From: Turnera subulata
Taxonomy: Eukaryota > Streptophyta > Magnoliopsida > Malpighiales > Passifloraceae
Assembly (NCBI GenBank): GCA_028386065.3
Contig: JAKUCV010002140.1
Span: forward strand, 19,093-83,092
Length of the DNA stretch: 64,000 bases
Direction of reading: 5' to 3'
Shown here piece by piece: positions 38,532 through 50,162 of this stretch (position 1 is the first letter of the stretch; each line of letters starts with the position of its first letter). The notes beneath the pieces were generated by a model. That model ran no database searches. It worked only from the letters and a program-made list of their open reading frames with translations, and was not told the origin of the DNA. The position numbers and the translations under genes are program-made.

Positions 38532-39941
38532 TTACTTGGGATTTGGCTTCTTAGGTCTTACCGATCTTCTAGGCTGAGTTGGCAGTTCAGCTGTAACCAA
38601 CTCGCCTTCTTCACTTGACTCACTATCTCCATTTGGCTCACCTTCTTCATGCTCAGCTGCACTTAGCTCGTCTCCTCCACTTGGCTCGCTATCTCCACTT
38701 GGCTCACCTTCTTCATGCGACCTAACTTCATCATTTGGCCTTTGGTGCACACCTATTTGCCAAGGACTTTGAGCTATAGCTACACCATCTCCACCATCTT
38801 CTAAAACTTCAGCTTCTCCTAAACTTAGCTGAACTTGAGAAGACTCCACTGTCTCTTTCAGATTATCTAAATCTGGCAGTGCTTTCTTGTCTGAGGACCA
38901 CCATGTAGATGCCTCATCAAACACCACACCATCTTCACCATTTGAACAACCTGAATCAACAATCCAGTCATTCTCATAATCGATTTGATTATGTGTTGTC
39001 GCCGTAAATGCAAACTCTTCGTTTTCTATAGCAAACAATGCTCTAGCATCCCGGTCTTCTTCATATTCGAATATGACAGCATTGCTTTCCATGGCTTTCT
39101 TCTTAGACAAGCAGTCTTTTGCCATGTGTCCCTTCTTGTTATAGTTGTAACACTTTTCTTTGAACCTCTTTCCACAGGAATAGTTCTTCAAGCCTCCTTC
39201 ACGAGTGCTCGACTCACCATGATGACTCTTAAACTTGTCATTATTCTTCTTGGATCCACCATCTTCATGCTGCTTGGAATTTTACTTGCTCTTCTTTGCA
39301 TAGAGTGCCTCTTCTTCATTCTTCAGCGAGACTCCTCCCATTTGCTTAGCTAAGTCTTCTTGACCGGCTAGCAAATTCTCAAATTTCTCAAGTGATGGCT
39401 GTTTTGGCCAACCTTGTACAGCAGCAATAAAGCTTCTAAATTCCGGCCTTAAACTATGGATAAGAATCTACTTCATCCTGGAATCACCGATAGATGCTTC
39501 TGGATCCAACTCCGAAATCTCACGGCACAAGAACTTCGCTTTGTGGAAGTATTGTGCTATTGTCATGTTGCCTTGTGTCACCGGCAACAGCTCATTCTCT
39601 AAAAGTTGAAGCTTCGTATCATTCTTTTTCGAGAACCGAGTGACAAGTGTATCCCAAGCTTCTTTCGGAGTTTCAACTTTCTGTATGCATTGCAACATTT
39701 CCTTTCCTACTGTTGTCTTCAAAGCGAACATTGCCTTGCCCACTTTAATCTTCCACTTCCGCAACTCTCCATTTGCATCTGCAGGTTGTGCTACCTCGGT
39801 ACCATTGACCACTTCCCACAGATCTTGTCCTTGCAAGTAGGACATCATACAGGTTGACCACGTACTATAGTTGTTGTTGTTGAGCTTCTCCATTGCGCCG
39901 ATAACTTGAAGGTCGGTCATTGTATCGACAAAGCTTCTCAC
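38532..39941 (-). pseudogene. Copia gag with protease start fused to the post-integrase region
   Basis: The gag frame 39468-39941 has the Copia UBN2-type pattern (YSTWSTCMMSYLQGQDLWEV, EAWDTLVTRF). The second frame, 38532-39191, has a zinc knuckle CYNYNKKGHMAKDC in which the second Cys is Tyr. It then has the start of the protease (DWIVDSGCSN), which runs directly into GVVFDEASTWW, a segment normally found after integrase. The rest of the protease and the whole integrase are therefore deleted at about 38940. The region after the junction is Glu/Ser-rich with repeated EEGEPxGDSE units. Confidence 0.88.
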
Positions 39942-39976
39942 AAAACACCGCTACGTGATCTCCCGAAGAAGGACCT

Positions 39977-39988
39977 GCTCCGCTACCA
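39977..39988 (-). other. Copia primer-binding site
   Basis: The minus strand reads TGGTAGCGGAGC, close to the initiator-Met tRNA type (TGGTATCAGAGC), three bases inside the 5' LTR. Confidence 0.7.
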
Positions 39989-39991
39989 GAT

Positions 39992-40420
39992 TGTTGAACA
40001 AAGTTCTGCTACCACAACATGAACAATGCACAACACTAAGCACTAACCTTTCACACTACCAACCTCGTCACACATGTAGACTGTGCTGAGACTAAGCAAG
40101 ACTAACTTGCACAGGCAGGTTGTGCAGAACCTGAGCTGAGGAAGATAGAAAAAATTACAAACACTAATAATCAGACAACAAATAAGAATTGAGAGAAAAT
40201 TCTCTTAAAAGACACTCAAAGAAATACTAGAGAGAAATGCTTGAAAGCTTTTTTAGGATATATTTTCCATTAGAAACATGGCCTTTATATAGGCTAGAGG
40301 AACTAACAACCTAACCTAGAAATTAGGAAACTACCAAATCTAATAGATATTTAACAATCAAGGTCAATTCTAAATCATAACAACCTAGATATAATCTAGA
40401 TAAGGTGTTGATCTTTAACA
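39992..40420 (-). repeat. Copia 5' LTR (right, 429 bp)
   Basis: It begins TGTTGAACAAAG and ends GATCTTTAACA on the plus strand, with intact TG...CA ends. It is followed by the TGTTC duplication. A TTTATATAGG stretch near 40284 is the likely LTR TATA box when read on the minus strand. Confidence 0.92.
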
Positions 40421-41088
40421 TGTTCTACCACCGGAGGACGCTGCATCAGCTGGTGGTCTATTCAGGGATCACAGAGGACGTTGGATGAAAGGTTTTGGTG
40501 TTAACTTGGGAGCATGCTCACCGATCAAAGCTGAGCAAAGGGCTATTTTGGAGGGGCTCAAGATTGCCTGGGAGTCGGGTTTCAAGCAGGTCTTGGTGGA
40601 ATCGGTCTTTTTGGTGGCTATCAAGTGGATTTTGGAGGATCTGGATCCTAATTTAGAATTAGATAATGTTATATGGGAGATTAGAAATTTTGTAAAGAAA
40701 CAATGGCTAGTTTCTTTATCTTTTGTACATAGGGAAGCCAATGGCTGCGCAGATTTTTTTGGCACGCTAATTGGCGCATGAGTGTAACTTAGGTCTAACT
40801 ATCTTTTAAACTCCCCCTCAGGGATTGTTAGAACTCCTTAGTGGAGATGCATTGGCCAACGATGATGCCAGGCCATTTTGATGTATATGATTTTGATGGA
40901 ATATAGCATTTCTCATTGATTCAAAAAAAGAGCTATAAATAAGCGCACCTGAGCTTCTGCTTTTTGTTTTCTGGATTCCTTGAATATCAGTTAATTATTC
41001 TCAACTCGGTTAATTCCTGAAAGACAAAGAAGCGTCCTCAGGAAAGAAAGCTTTATCGTCAATTCCTGGGATGGGGATGGGGTGGATG

Positions 41089-44000
41089 TCATTCTTTATA
41101 TTTTTGGATTACAAGAATGGAAGCACTCTCTGCAAATCTAGAGGTTGACAAAGCATCTGCTAGACCCCCCAATTCCTCAGCCTCAACCCACTCGGTGAAT
41201 CCCCTCTCGAAAGGTGCTATTACTTTCTCACCTCTTCCCACTATACAGAGTTGGAACTCATCAAATAGGTCTCCTATTTCACCTATGATTTCATGCCCCG
41301 AATTCACTGTTTTCTCTATATAAACGATGGATGAGTCCAGCTGGATCCTGTGCTTGAATTCCTTGACGAAATGATCATCTATCCTTTCTTCTTCATGGAA
41401 CTCTGTGAACTCTTCTATCATCATATCTTTTGCTTCGTCCCCTGGCACAAACCTCACAACCGTCAATTGAACATCGGAACTCCCTGCCATCCTGTAAGCA
41501 TAAGCTAAGGCTTCGCGGCTGTCTGGCCCTCCACAAAAGAACATCGCAACTTGGAGGCCCTGCCTCGGTGTTCTCTCATTGTCTTCCCCATCATAGGTAG
41601 CCCTACTCCTAAGTAGCCCCATGCCTCGATCAAGGAGCATACCCACCGAGCAAGGAGCCGTCTTCAATATGTTTTGGGTCAGCTTTCTAATACTAGTACC
41701 CTTACTCCTAGGCATATTTGCCTCCTCCAAAGTTGATGATGATTTGTTGAATGGGATTAAGATGAGATTCGCGAACTTATCCTCTGCAAGGTTGTTGACG
41801 TCCTCGTGCATGGTATCATAGGGTGACACCAAGGTCCATGTCTGAACTGATTGCACTAGCCCTTTGTACTCAAATTCCTCAAGAGCAGTAATGACTTGAT
41901 CAACATCGACAGGTTTCCCGGTGGGGTTGGACTCGGCTCTACTCATTGAAGCCTGCCTGCCATGCACAATCAGCATTGCCGTAGCACGCCCCACAAGTTC
42001 TACTAGGTGGGCAGCAAGGACAGAAATAGGTGACTCGCTTGTAGAATTAGAATATGCCAGTACATTGGTCAATCCTGCTATGTTGTGTGTCGCATGAATG
42101 CACACCAGGACTCGGAATTCGTCGCATTCCCCCACACTTTCAATTGTTCTTTGAAAGTATGCCTCCTTCATGTGATTTTTTGGACTATAAATTAAATAAG
42201 GAATAAGTTTTACTATAAACCCCATGGCTACATACACCATCGTCATTAGCACGACCATCCCTAGATGCAAAGCCTGTAATTAATCCAGATAAAAGAAACC
42301 ACTCAAGTTAGAAAGACAAATAAAACACATACTAGGAAAAAGCGCGCAGAGGTTTTTTGGTTGACAGTAAAATTTAACCAAGAAAAAACAGTTCCACTTA
42401 TATTAATTACCCTAACCCAAAAAAATTTAAAAAAATACTCTAACCATTCTCAATTATTATGGTTAAAGTATATCCTTTAAGATCTAATTACTAGCAACCA
42501 ACATGGTTTAAGTGGCAGCGAACAACAATATGAAATTAGTTTTTTTTTTTCTTTCTGTTGAACTTCACAATAAGATATTACGAACATTGTGCATAATTAA
42601 ATAGTAAAACAAATTGCATAAGTCCGTACGAGCTCGATGATGCTCTTTCAATGCTAACTAATTAGAGGAAGTTGCTCTCTACGACTAAACACAAGTTTAA
42701 GCATCCTGCTATACAGAGGAAAAATGAACTACATAGAGAAATAAACCCAAACAATTGATCACCTTTAGCTTAACCCCCTAAAGACATCCACAATCCCATC
42801 CTCGTCTCTGAAAAAAAAAAAAAAACCTACCGCAATCCCTGTATATACTTTTCTTTAGTGGCAGAAGGCAGGTAAAAGCCCTTTCTCCGCCCAGTCAAAT
42901 ATTTAACAAGTCTATGTTTGATAAATCATGTCTACGTACGTATTAAATAATTACAATTACCACGATTGATAAATAACATTAATGGGAAACATATTTCTGT
43001 TGTAATAAAGATAAAAACTGGACTTTAGTGAAACCAACTTATTTTGCAAAGCATCAGAGATTACCATAAAAATTATTTGATCGAGTAGGCCGAACTCGAA
43101 CAGTTATCAAAATTATCCAAAATTCCAAACTTTAATTAAAGCTTATTATGGTCTTCAAATTTAGTTTAGGCAATTTGTTCCGTTTATCAATTTTCTCAAA
43201 CTATGGTCACTAGCTTGGGAAAAATTTAAAGATTGTGGTCATCTCATGTATGGAGTCATTTTGTTATTTTGAAAATTAAAGATGAAGACTACTCTCTTTT
43301 CTTTTTGGATGTTTTTTAAAAATATAAGAGTCGGGGAAAGGATAAAATTTTCTGAATTGAATTTGTCAAAATATATATTACCCAATGGGAGAAAAATAAC
43401 TGTAGCACCATAAAGAAAGAAGGGAAGATATATATATAATAGAGAATATAATTACAAGCATGCTGCAGTGCATACCTTTGTTTCTAGGCCGAGGCTGAGA
43501 ACAATGATGCCCAAGATACCTTTCGTATTCATAAGCACTCCAGTGGTGAAACCTTCTCGTATAGACATGCCATAAAACATTGTAACAATGAAAGTGACTA
43601 AAAGCTTAATCGAGGAAGCTAAGACAGCAAAAAGCATGAAATACCACATATCAAGAGGTATTAAGCGTGTGTTCATCCTCAACCCGACAGTAAAGAAGAA
43701 TGGGGGAAGCAAAATGCCGGTCACAAATGGTTCCAGTTTCTGGGACATTCTATTGACAAGCTCACCCTTGGGGATACTGAGTCCAAAGACAAACCCACCA
43801 ACCATGGAATGCATGCCACAAGCATCAGCAATGAACCCAAAAAGGAACACTCCAGTGAGAATGGAGAATACATGTGAATCAGTGTACGTGATTGCACTGG
43901 ACTTAATATTTGGGATTTTCCAGGAGAGTATAGGGCGCACAACATACCAGCATGCTAACACAAAGATAATACTACTGATTATGGAAATTTTTCCATAACC

Positions 44001-44834
44001 TTTGTGGGTAGATATCGTTGTCGCCACTATAAAAACCCAAATAATAAGATCATTCAGGAATGCTGAAGACAAGGCCATTCTTCCGACATCCGTATGTAAG
44101 ATCTTGAGATCAGCCAAGATTCTTGCCAAATCTGGAAAACTTGTGGCGGATAGAGCCACCCCTATAAACAGAAACCCTAGGGGTTCAGGTTGTATTTGTT
44201 TATTTTTCTTTAGAATCAACAGATACAAAGCCCGGCCACCCACGAGGGAACCTACAATTCCAAGCCCCACATTCCACATCACCTTCTTTTCGATGCTACG
44301 TAGATTGGCCAAGTTCATCTCTAGTCCAACAACAAACATATAAAACGTGAGGCCAATGCTTGCCATCATCTCCACTGGCTGGGTATCATTGTTCGGAACT
44401 AGATATCTTGCGAACCAGTCTTCTTTTTGGATTCCGTTCACACCCAATATAAAAGCACTCTGCAAGCAACCATTAGTTTCTTCCATCAGTAAACATATAC
44501 ATATTGAATTTTATGTACTCACCAAATTAACATGTAGCTAGTAAGTACGGGATGAAGAAAAACTTACAAGAAGCTCCGCCAAGAAGCGAGGTACACGTGC
44601 AAACTTCAAGATGAAGAGACAGAGATGAACGACGAAGATGGTGAGAGCCAATTGAGTGAGATACGTTGATGCATCCATTAAAGGATTTGTGTTCTTCCAT
44701 TCTGATTCAAACTGTCGAACTTTTGTGTAACCACATACGTCAATTGAACTAGTCTTGGGGTCATAGAGAACTATACGTCCTGAACCAGCAAAAAGTGCGG
44801 TTTCTTCCCACGGAGAAGCCTTCCTCTGTTCCAT
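41089..44834 (-). CDS. Cation/H+ antiporter of the CHX family (3 exons)
   Basis: Minus-strand exons are 44568-44834, 43476-44459 and 41089-42273, total 2436 nt (811 residues), normal for plant CHX proteins. The N-terminal half is a Na+/H+ exchanger domain with about 11-12 membrane segments and family motifs such as LPPFFFTVGLRMNT, ALSATSFPDLARIL, SAFLNDLIIW and GFIADACGMHSMVGGFVFGL. The C-terminal ~390 residues form the cytoplasmic CHX regulatory domain (RVLVCIHATHNIAGLTNVL, FFCGGPDSREALAYAYRMAG). CHX proteins exchange K+ or other monovalent cations for H+ at endomembranes or the plasma membrane, often in pollen or guard cells. Subfamily resembles CHX15 by overall impression only. Intron 2 is 1.2 kb. 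No break was seen. Confidence 0.93.
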
Positions 44835-45432
44835 AATTTCTTCTAAGATCGATAACTTTAACTAAGTTGCTACAGATTAACTTTGGTAGCTAGTTTCTCA
44901 GGAAGCAATTAGTGCATGTAAGCTACTTTGATGCATTCTAGCTGCTTCTCTCTTCTTACTTCCTACATATATGCAACTTAATTAGGCAGCTTCCTCTGCA
45001 GAGATAGACTAATTCAAATTTGTGAGAATTCATAAGATTTATAAGAAATTCCCCTAAAAATGGCAATATTACACCATCCATGAATAAATGGGCATCATTT
45101 TGTAATTCTCTTTCTATAAAACATTTTTTCACTTTTTATTAATTTCCACACCAAGAGGTAAATATATTTTTCTTATTAACTTTTGTCAACTTCATAGTTG
45201 TATTATTCCTCAAAAAAAAAAAAAAAAACTTCATAGTTGCATTCATCTTTGTCACTCTCTCACTTTAGCTATTCAGAAGCTTGACTCCTGTATTCTCGGA
45301 TCATATATTATTCTTCAATTCCATTTCTTTTTGGTTGTTGGAAACCTTTTCTTTCCTAATCGGTTAAATGACATTTAATCCAATGATTCCAATGGTATCA
45401 CCCTCATTCTCCTAATTTCAGAGATTTTATCC
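44835..45432. other. 5' flank of the CHX gene
   Basis: AT-rich promoter-side region without a recognisable gene. It ends at the TSD of the foldback element. Confidence 0.55.
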
Positions 45433-45442
45433 TTGAACTTAG

Positions 45443-46362
45443 GGAATAAAGGAAATTTTGGTACCTGTACTCGCCCTCAATTTGCAATTTGGTACCTGTA
45501 CTAAAAATCCATGATTTTTGGTACCTATACTTGGCAAGATTCATGGTTTTTGGTACTTTCCGGTGGCCAGAGACACGTGTCCACTCTCTATGAAGCCACA
45601 TCATCTGGGTTCCCATTCCATCAGGGTTCTACCAATTTCAACCCGAAAACCACAAAAAACCGACCCGTTAGAGGTCTAACCATACCAAATATACTAATTT
45701 TATTATTAGAAAGTAAATATATAAAATTAATACATATTTATAGTTTTTTAAAAAATTATAATTCTTTTAAATTTAATTTCACTTCTTATTTACAAATAAA
45801 ATTAATTATTATATTTAATTAATTTTATAATTCCTTTTAAAATTTTAATCTCTCTTTTAAAAAAATTAGAATTTTTTTAAAAAATTAGAATTTTTTTAGA
45901 AAAATAATAACTTAGGCTTCAAATCATATGACTAAGTTATTATTTTTTAAAAGAGATTAAAATTTTAATAGGAGTTATAAAATTAATTAAAAATAATAAT
46001 TAATTTTACTTGTAAATAAGAAGTGAAATTAAATTTAAAAGAATTATAATTTTTAAAAAAACTGTAAATTTGTATAAATTTTATATATTTACTTTCTAAT
46101 AATAAAATTAGTATATTTGGTATGGTTAGACCTCTAATGGGTCGGTTTTTTGAGGTTTTCGGGTTGAAATTGGTAGAACCCTGATGGAATGGGATCCCAG
46201 ATGATGTGGCTTCACAGAGAGTGGACACGTGTCTCCGGCCACCGGAAAGTACCAAAAACCATGAATCTTGCCAAGTATAGGTACCAAAAATCATGGATTT
46301 TTAGTACAGGTACCAAATTCCAAATTGAGGGCGAGTACAGGTACCAAAATTTCCTTTATTCC
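45443..46362. mobile_element. Foldback Mutator-like MITE with ~450-bp inverted arms
   Basis: A 920-bp element whose halves are near-perfect reverse complements, meeting around 45900-45930. The left end reads GGAATAAAGGAAATTTTGG and the right end is its reverse complement. A perfect 10-bp duplication, TTGAACTTAG, flanks it at 45433-45442 and 46363-46372, which is in the Mutator-like range (9-11 bp). The mirrored open frames in the two arms are a consequence of the palindrome and not genes. The transcript would fold into a long hairpin. Confidence 0.88.
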
Positions 46363-46372
46363 TTGAACTTAG

Positions 46373-46728
46373 TGGAAACCGGGAGATACTGTCCTTCCTG
46401 TTTTAATTATGAATTATAAAAAAAATTTAAAAAGCAATCTTTTCATTTTATAAATCAAACGAGAAAAGAAAATATAAATAGAAAATATATAATTTCATTA
46501 AATTTTTTTGAACTTATGAGCCCAAAGACACGTGTCAACATTAGAAGTATTGCCCTGCTATTCTAGGTTGAAAAGGATAACAAATGCGGTTTCTAAAAAG
46601 GTTGAGGACTATTATTTTGAAATTAGAAGAATAGGGATACAAATATCCGAATGGACAAAGTATAAGGACATAAAATGTCATTTAACCTTTCCTAATCACA
46701 TATCAAAAAGAGCAACAAAACGTTTAAT
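46373..46728. other. Short intergenic stretch
   Basis: AT-rich sequence between the foldback element and the second hAT copy. No gene is supported. Confidence 0.5.
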
Positions 46729-47081
46729 CAAGGTTATCAAAACCGGACCGGTTCGACCGGTTAACCGGGTTCAACCGCCTTTTTAGCAAAGCTCCGGTCC
46801 GATTCACTGGAAAAAAACCCCTTGGTTATATAACCGCTTTGAACTGGTCGGGTTTTTAAGGTTTTTTGGGCAACCGGCCGGTTTTTAAGGTTTTTGCCCG
46901 GTTATTCCGGTTGGCAGCCGGTTGGATCAATTTTTTTTTTAAGAAGGTTGTTATTTTTTTTATGTTATTTTTTAGCCTTTAAATGTAAAAATAGGAAAAC
47001 GGTTGAACCCCGGTTGAACCCCGGTTTTATTGATCGACTACCTTTGCCGGTTCGCTGCCCGGTCCGGTTTTCAAAACCTTG
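46729..47081. mobile_element. Non-autonomous hAT-type element, copy 2
   Basis: A 353-bp relative of the element at 5171-5630, with the same CAAGGTTATcAAAACCGGAC start and CCGGTTTTCAAAACCTTG end. It has a perfect 8-bp duplication, CGTTTAAT, at 46721-46728 and 47082-47089. It is about 107 bp shorter than copy 1, through loss of internal AT-rich sequence. Confidence 0.9.
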
Positions 47082-48254
47082 CGTTTAATGCAAGAGGACA
47101 TCAACTCTTAAAGTTTGTTTGTCCTATTCATTCCTAGACACATGCCGGAGAACTCGCACGACCAAGAAAACGTCTAGTATTCCTTTTTTTTTTTCTAATT
47201 TAGTATTCCCTTTCTGTTGTAAATAAATTATGGTGAATGTCATTGTTACCATCCAGTAAAACTCAATTTTACCGTACCCAAATTTATCCTCGGTAAATAT
47301 TTTACCCCTCACCTAACATCCATTTGGATTTATCTCTTTGGCCATTTACCCTCCATAATTCTATTTTGTCTTAATCTTAATGTCATCTTCCTTTACCTAA
47401 TATCCTTTTTGTTTTTACCTTATTAAATTAATCATACTCATTTGTTTTTATCCTCCCATTTTCACCTATAATGTAACAGCCCGGGTAAAAATTTGGATTT
47501 TTACCGGGACTGTAAAAGTTTTTATACAGTGATTTACCGAAAGAATTAATCTTGGGTAATTAATTCAAGGTAAATCGGGCGTCGTTTTCGAAACCGAGGG
47601 TTTTCCCCCGCTCGAGATTTTTCCTTGGATTTTTCGGGCCTAAGTTGGTATTTTCTCGGGTCCCGGATGAAACGCCCCGACCCGTATTTACCGTACACAG
47701 TAAACACGTGCCGGAACTGTGACAACCCAACCCAACAAAGCCCAGCATACAGTGTATACAACAGGTATCCGGGCTCAACAGCCCAAAGTAAAAACAATAA
47801 TAATAACTCAACTGGCCCAATGGCCCAACAATAATAAAACAATGCACAGCGGAAGACTTAATAACTCACATAAACACTGTATGCGACATAGATGCAAACT
47901 ATGGATCCAAGCCCTGTCCAAGGGATAACGCCGCAGCCTGTTTGGAATGCACCAAACCTGTACAACAAATAACTCATCCTACAGGATGAAAGCCCGCAGG
48001 TGAGGGGTGAGTCCGAAGTGCTCACCGACGAAGGAAAGACAATCAATATGCACACTATAAAACTCAACGTCCAAAAACAGGCAAAAACCGCCAAATACAT
48101 ACCAAACCGAAAGACTGGATCCAAAACCGGTCCAAGACCAAAAAGACTCGATAAAAAATCCAATTTCCAATTTTATCTTTCCGGGCCCCGTCACGGATAA
48201 GCTAGGGTCGTACCAGGTTATCAACCTGTTCCTGGTGCCAGATCAAAAAGAACC

Positions 48255-48588
48255 CGGGATCAACATCCCAATATCAAACTCAGGGATCAACATCTCAATC
48301 AAACCGGCATCAACATGCCCATCACAAGTAACCCAGATCATGGCCACCACAAAACAGTCTCAAACTATCCGGTCGTACCTCTACTTACCACGTGACAATT
48401 ATATTACCGTCATTAAAATCACATCACAGGGATCGACATCCCTAACCAAAATCCCGGGATAGACATTCCTACCAAGGATCGACATCCTTGTCACAATTTA
48501 TTATTTAATCCTTTATACTTAATCCAAAAGACACAGAAAATCAACACGGGGATAAACATCCCAAAAACCAACATGGGATAAACATCCC
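48255..48588. repeat. Cluster of GGGATNNACATCCC-type palindromes in T1
   Basis: Eight imperfect short palindromes, for example GGGATCGACATCCC at 48429-48442 and AAGGATCGACATCCTT at 48475-48490. Arms pair while the centre varies (GGCATCAACATGCC has compensating changes). Equivalent clusters lie at 52113-52498 (L1, inverted) and 53963-54302 (element E). Confidence 0.85.
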
Positions 48589-49845
48589 GACCACAATCAC
48601 AACAAATGCATCCAACAGTGTAAAACCAACAAACACAACTACCGAGTAATATAGGCACATATTGAAGGAAATCCATCCTCACCTTGGCCGATTACTCAAC
48701 TCCGGAAACAATGACCGGTCTGACGCCGGCTCCTCGGGAAACTGCCCGATATCCAAACCTATACAACCAAAACAATATATACACATAAATGCACATAATC
48801 GGTATACTATGATGCCAAACTGCGTAATTACCCATCCCGATTACATATCCTTTATTACTATCTTTTACCGAAAATAATTAACCGTACGTATTTCCGAATA
48901 TAATTTCGGTACCATACTTTAATTAAAACTCTTTCCAAAATATTTTCATAAAATAATTATAATTTCCAAAATTATAGTTTCCATAATTGTTCCAGAAAAG
49001 TAATAACCTATTTATAATTTTCAAAAAATATATATAGTATTTATCTTTTTTCTAAATATATAATAATATTTTCCAACACCAAAATTATGACTATCTTTAA
49101 TTTCAAACTACATATATATATCTCTCCATAACTATAATTTTCCAGAGAAAATAAAACATAAATTAAATTTCCAGAAATTATTTTGATGATACACATATAT
49201 ATATATTTTTCCAATTAAAAATAGTGTTCCAAAACCAAACTTAATTATTTATCAAAGTAAATATATTTATATTTTCCTAAAAATACCAGAATTATATTGT
49301 CCACAACTTTCTCAAAATAAGTAAATAATTTTTTTCCAAAATTATATATCAGATTATAAACAAATAAATATATATAAATTGTTTTTTTTAAATTAAATCG
49401 GACTGGGCTGAACAGTGCCAGCCCAACCTACTACACAGGTCGGCCCAAGGACAGGCCCGCGAAGCGGGCCCTACGCACAGTCCAAAACCCAGCCCAGGTT
49501 AGCTCGACCCGGACCCAGGAGAAACGGGTCGATGCAAACCCGGCCTTACCTTATGCGGGTTCAGAGGCGGTGACTGCGCGACGACGAGAGGGAAGGACGA
49601 GCGAGCACCCCCAAAGCAGCGGCGTAGGAGGGCGACTCCACGGACGGCAGAAACTCGGCGCGACGACGTCGGCGAGAGGCGGCAGCCGTGGAGAAGTCAA
49701 ATCCGCGGGTTTCGCTGCGGGTCAACGGGGGAGGCGGCTCCGAGGTCGCGACGGTGAGGGGAAGCGGCTGGTGGCGGCGGTGCAGCGAGATTCGCCGGGG
49801 AACTGCTACGCGTGAACAGTGCAGGGGCTCTGGGTGGCTACTGTT

Positions 49846-50004
49846 CACTTCTTCTTCTTCTTCTCTTTTTTTTCCGTTTCTTTTTCTTTCTTTTTCCTTA
49901 ATTTCTTTTTCTTTTCTTTCTATTTTTCTTTCCTTTTCCGATTTTCCCTTTTTTTATATATTTTTTTTCCTCTTTTTTTTCTTCCTCCCTCTTTATTTTT
50001 TCTG

Positions 50005-50035
<31 letters not shown>

Positions 50036-50153
50036 CTTTTTTTTTTCCTTTTCCTCTTTTTTTTCCCTCTCTTTTTCTTTTTCCCTCTTTTTCTTTTTTT
50101 CTCTCCTTTTCTTTTTTTCCTCTCCTCTCTTCCTCTCCTTCTACTTTCTTCTT
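49846..50153 (-). repeat. Polypurine leader tract of T1 (T/C-rich on plus strand)
   Basis: About 300 bp almost purely pyrimidine on the plus strand, hence GA/A-rich in the sense direction, starting just after the TATA box. Homologous tracts are at 50640-50840 (L1) and about 55730-55900 (element E). Any frame through it (Phe/Ser/Leu or Lys/Arg/Glu runs) is an artefact of composition. Confidence 0.8.
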
Positions 50154-50162
50154 CCTTTTATA
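50154..50162 (-). promoter_or_regulatory. TATA box in T1 LTR
   Basis: The minus strand reads TATAAAAGG, directly followed by GAAGAAG and the polypurine leader. The same box is at 55901-55909 in element E; L1 has TATAAAAAAG at 50635-50644. Confidence 0.65.

Larger units (their letters stand above)
36618..40420 (-). mobile_element. Internally deleted Ty1/Copia retrotransposon
   Basis: A 3.8-kb element on the minus strand with two LTRs, a tRNA-Met-type primer site and a polypurine tract (GAGGGGGAG on the minus strand) next to the 3' LTR. It is flanked by a 5-bp duplication, TGTTC, at 36613-36617 and 40421-40425. Autonomous Copia elements are about 5 kb. This one lacks most of the protease and all of the integrase. 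The two LTRs are clearly similar apart from one ~66-bp deletion in the left LTR. It inserted into the RNase H region of an older LINE. Confidence 0.95.
36364..40930 (+). mobile_element. Old LINE fragment (RNase H end), split by a Copia insertion
   Basis: Two pieces on the plus strand, about 36364-36617 and 40426-40930, belong together. The left piece ends in the RNase H start WVPPQEGWLKFNVDGS. The right piece continues in the same frame with GLFRDHRGRWMKGFGVNLG, AEQRAILEGLKIAWES and FVHREANGCADF, and ends in a 3' UTR with a short A run near 40923-40929. Removing the Copia element and one copy of its 5-bp duplication leaves the frame continuous. It is the 3' end of a plant LINE of the same general type as 6538-10822. 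The 5' border is approximate. Confidence 0.75.

Noticed and set aside
36349..40938. GCTATAA-containing sequences on both sides of the LINE fragment as its TSD
   Set aside because: Only 7 bases match before the copies diverge, and the 5' border is uncertain, so chance cannot be excluded.
45404..46419. Two nearly identical 70-76-residue frames on opposite strands, and a second mirrored pair near 45511-45822 and 45983-46294
   Set aside because: They are the same sequence read from the two arms of the foldback element. There is no start context, domain or codon bias beyond the inverted repeat.
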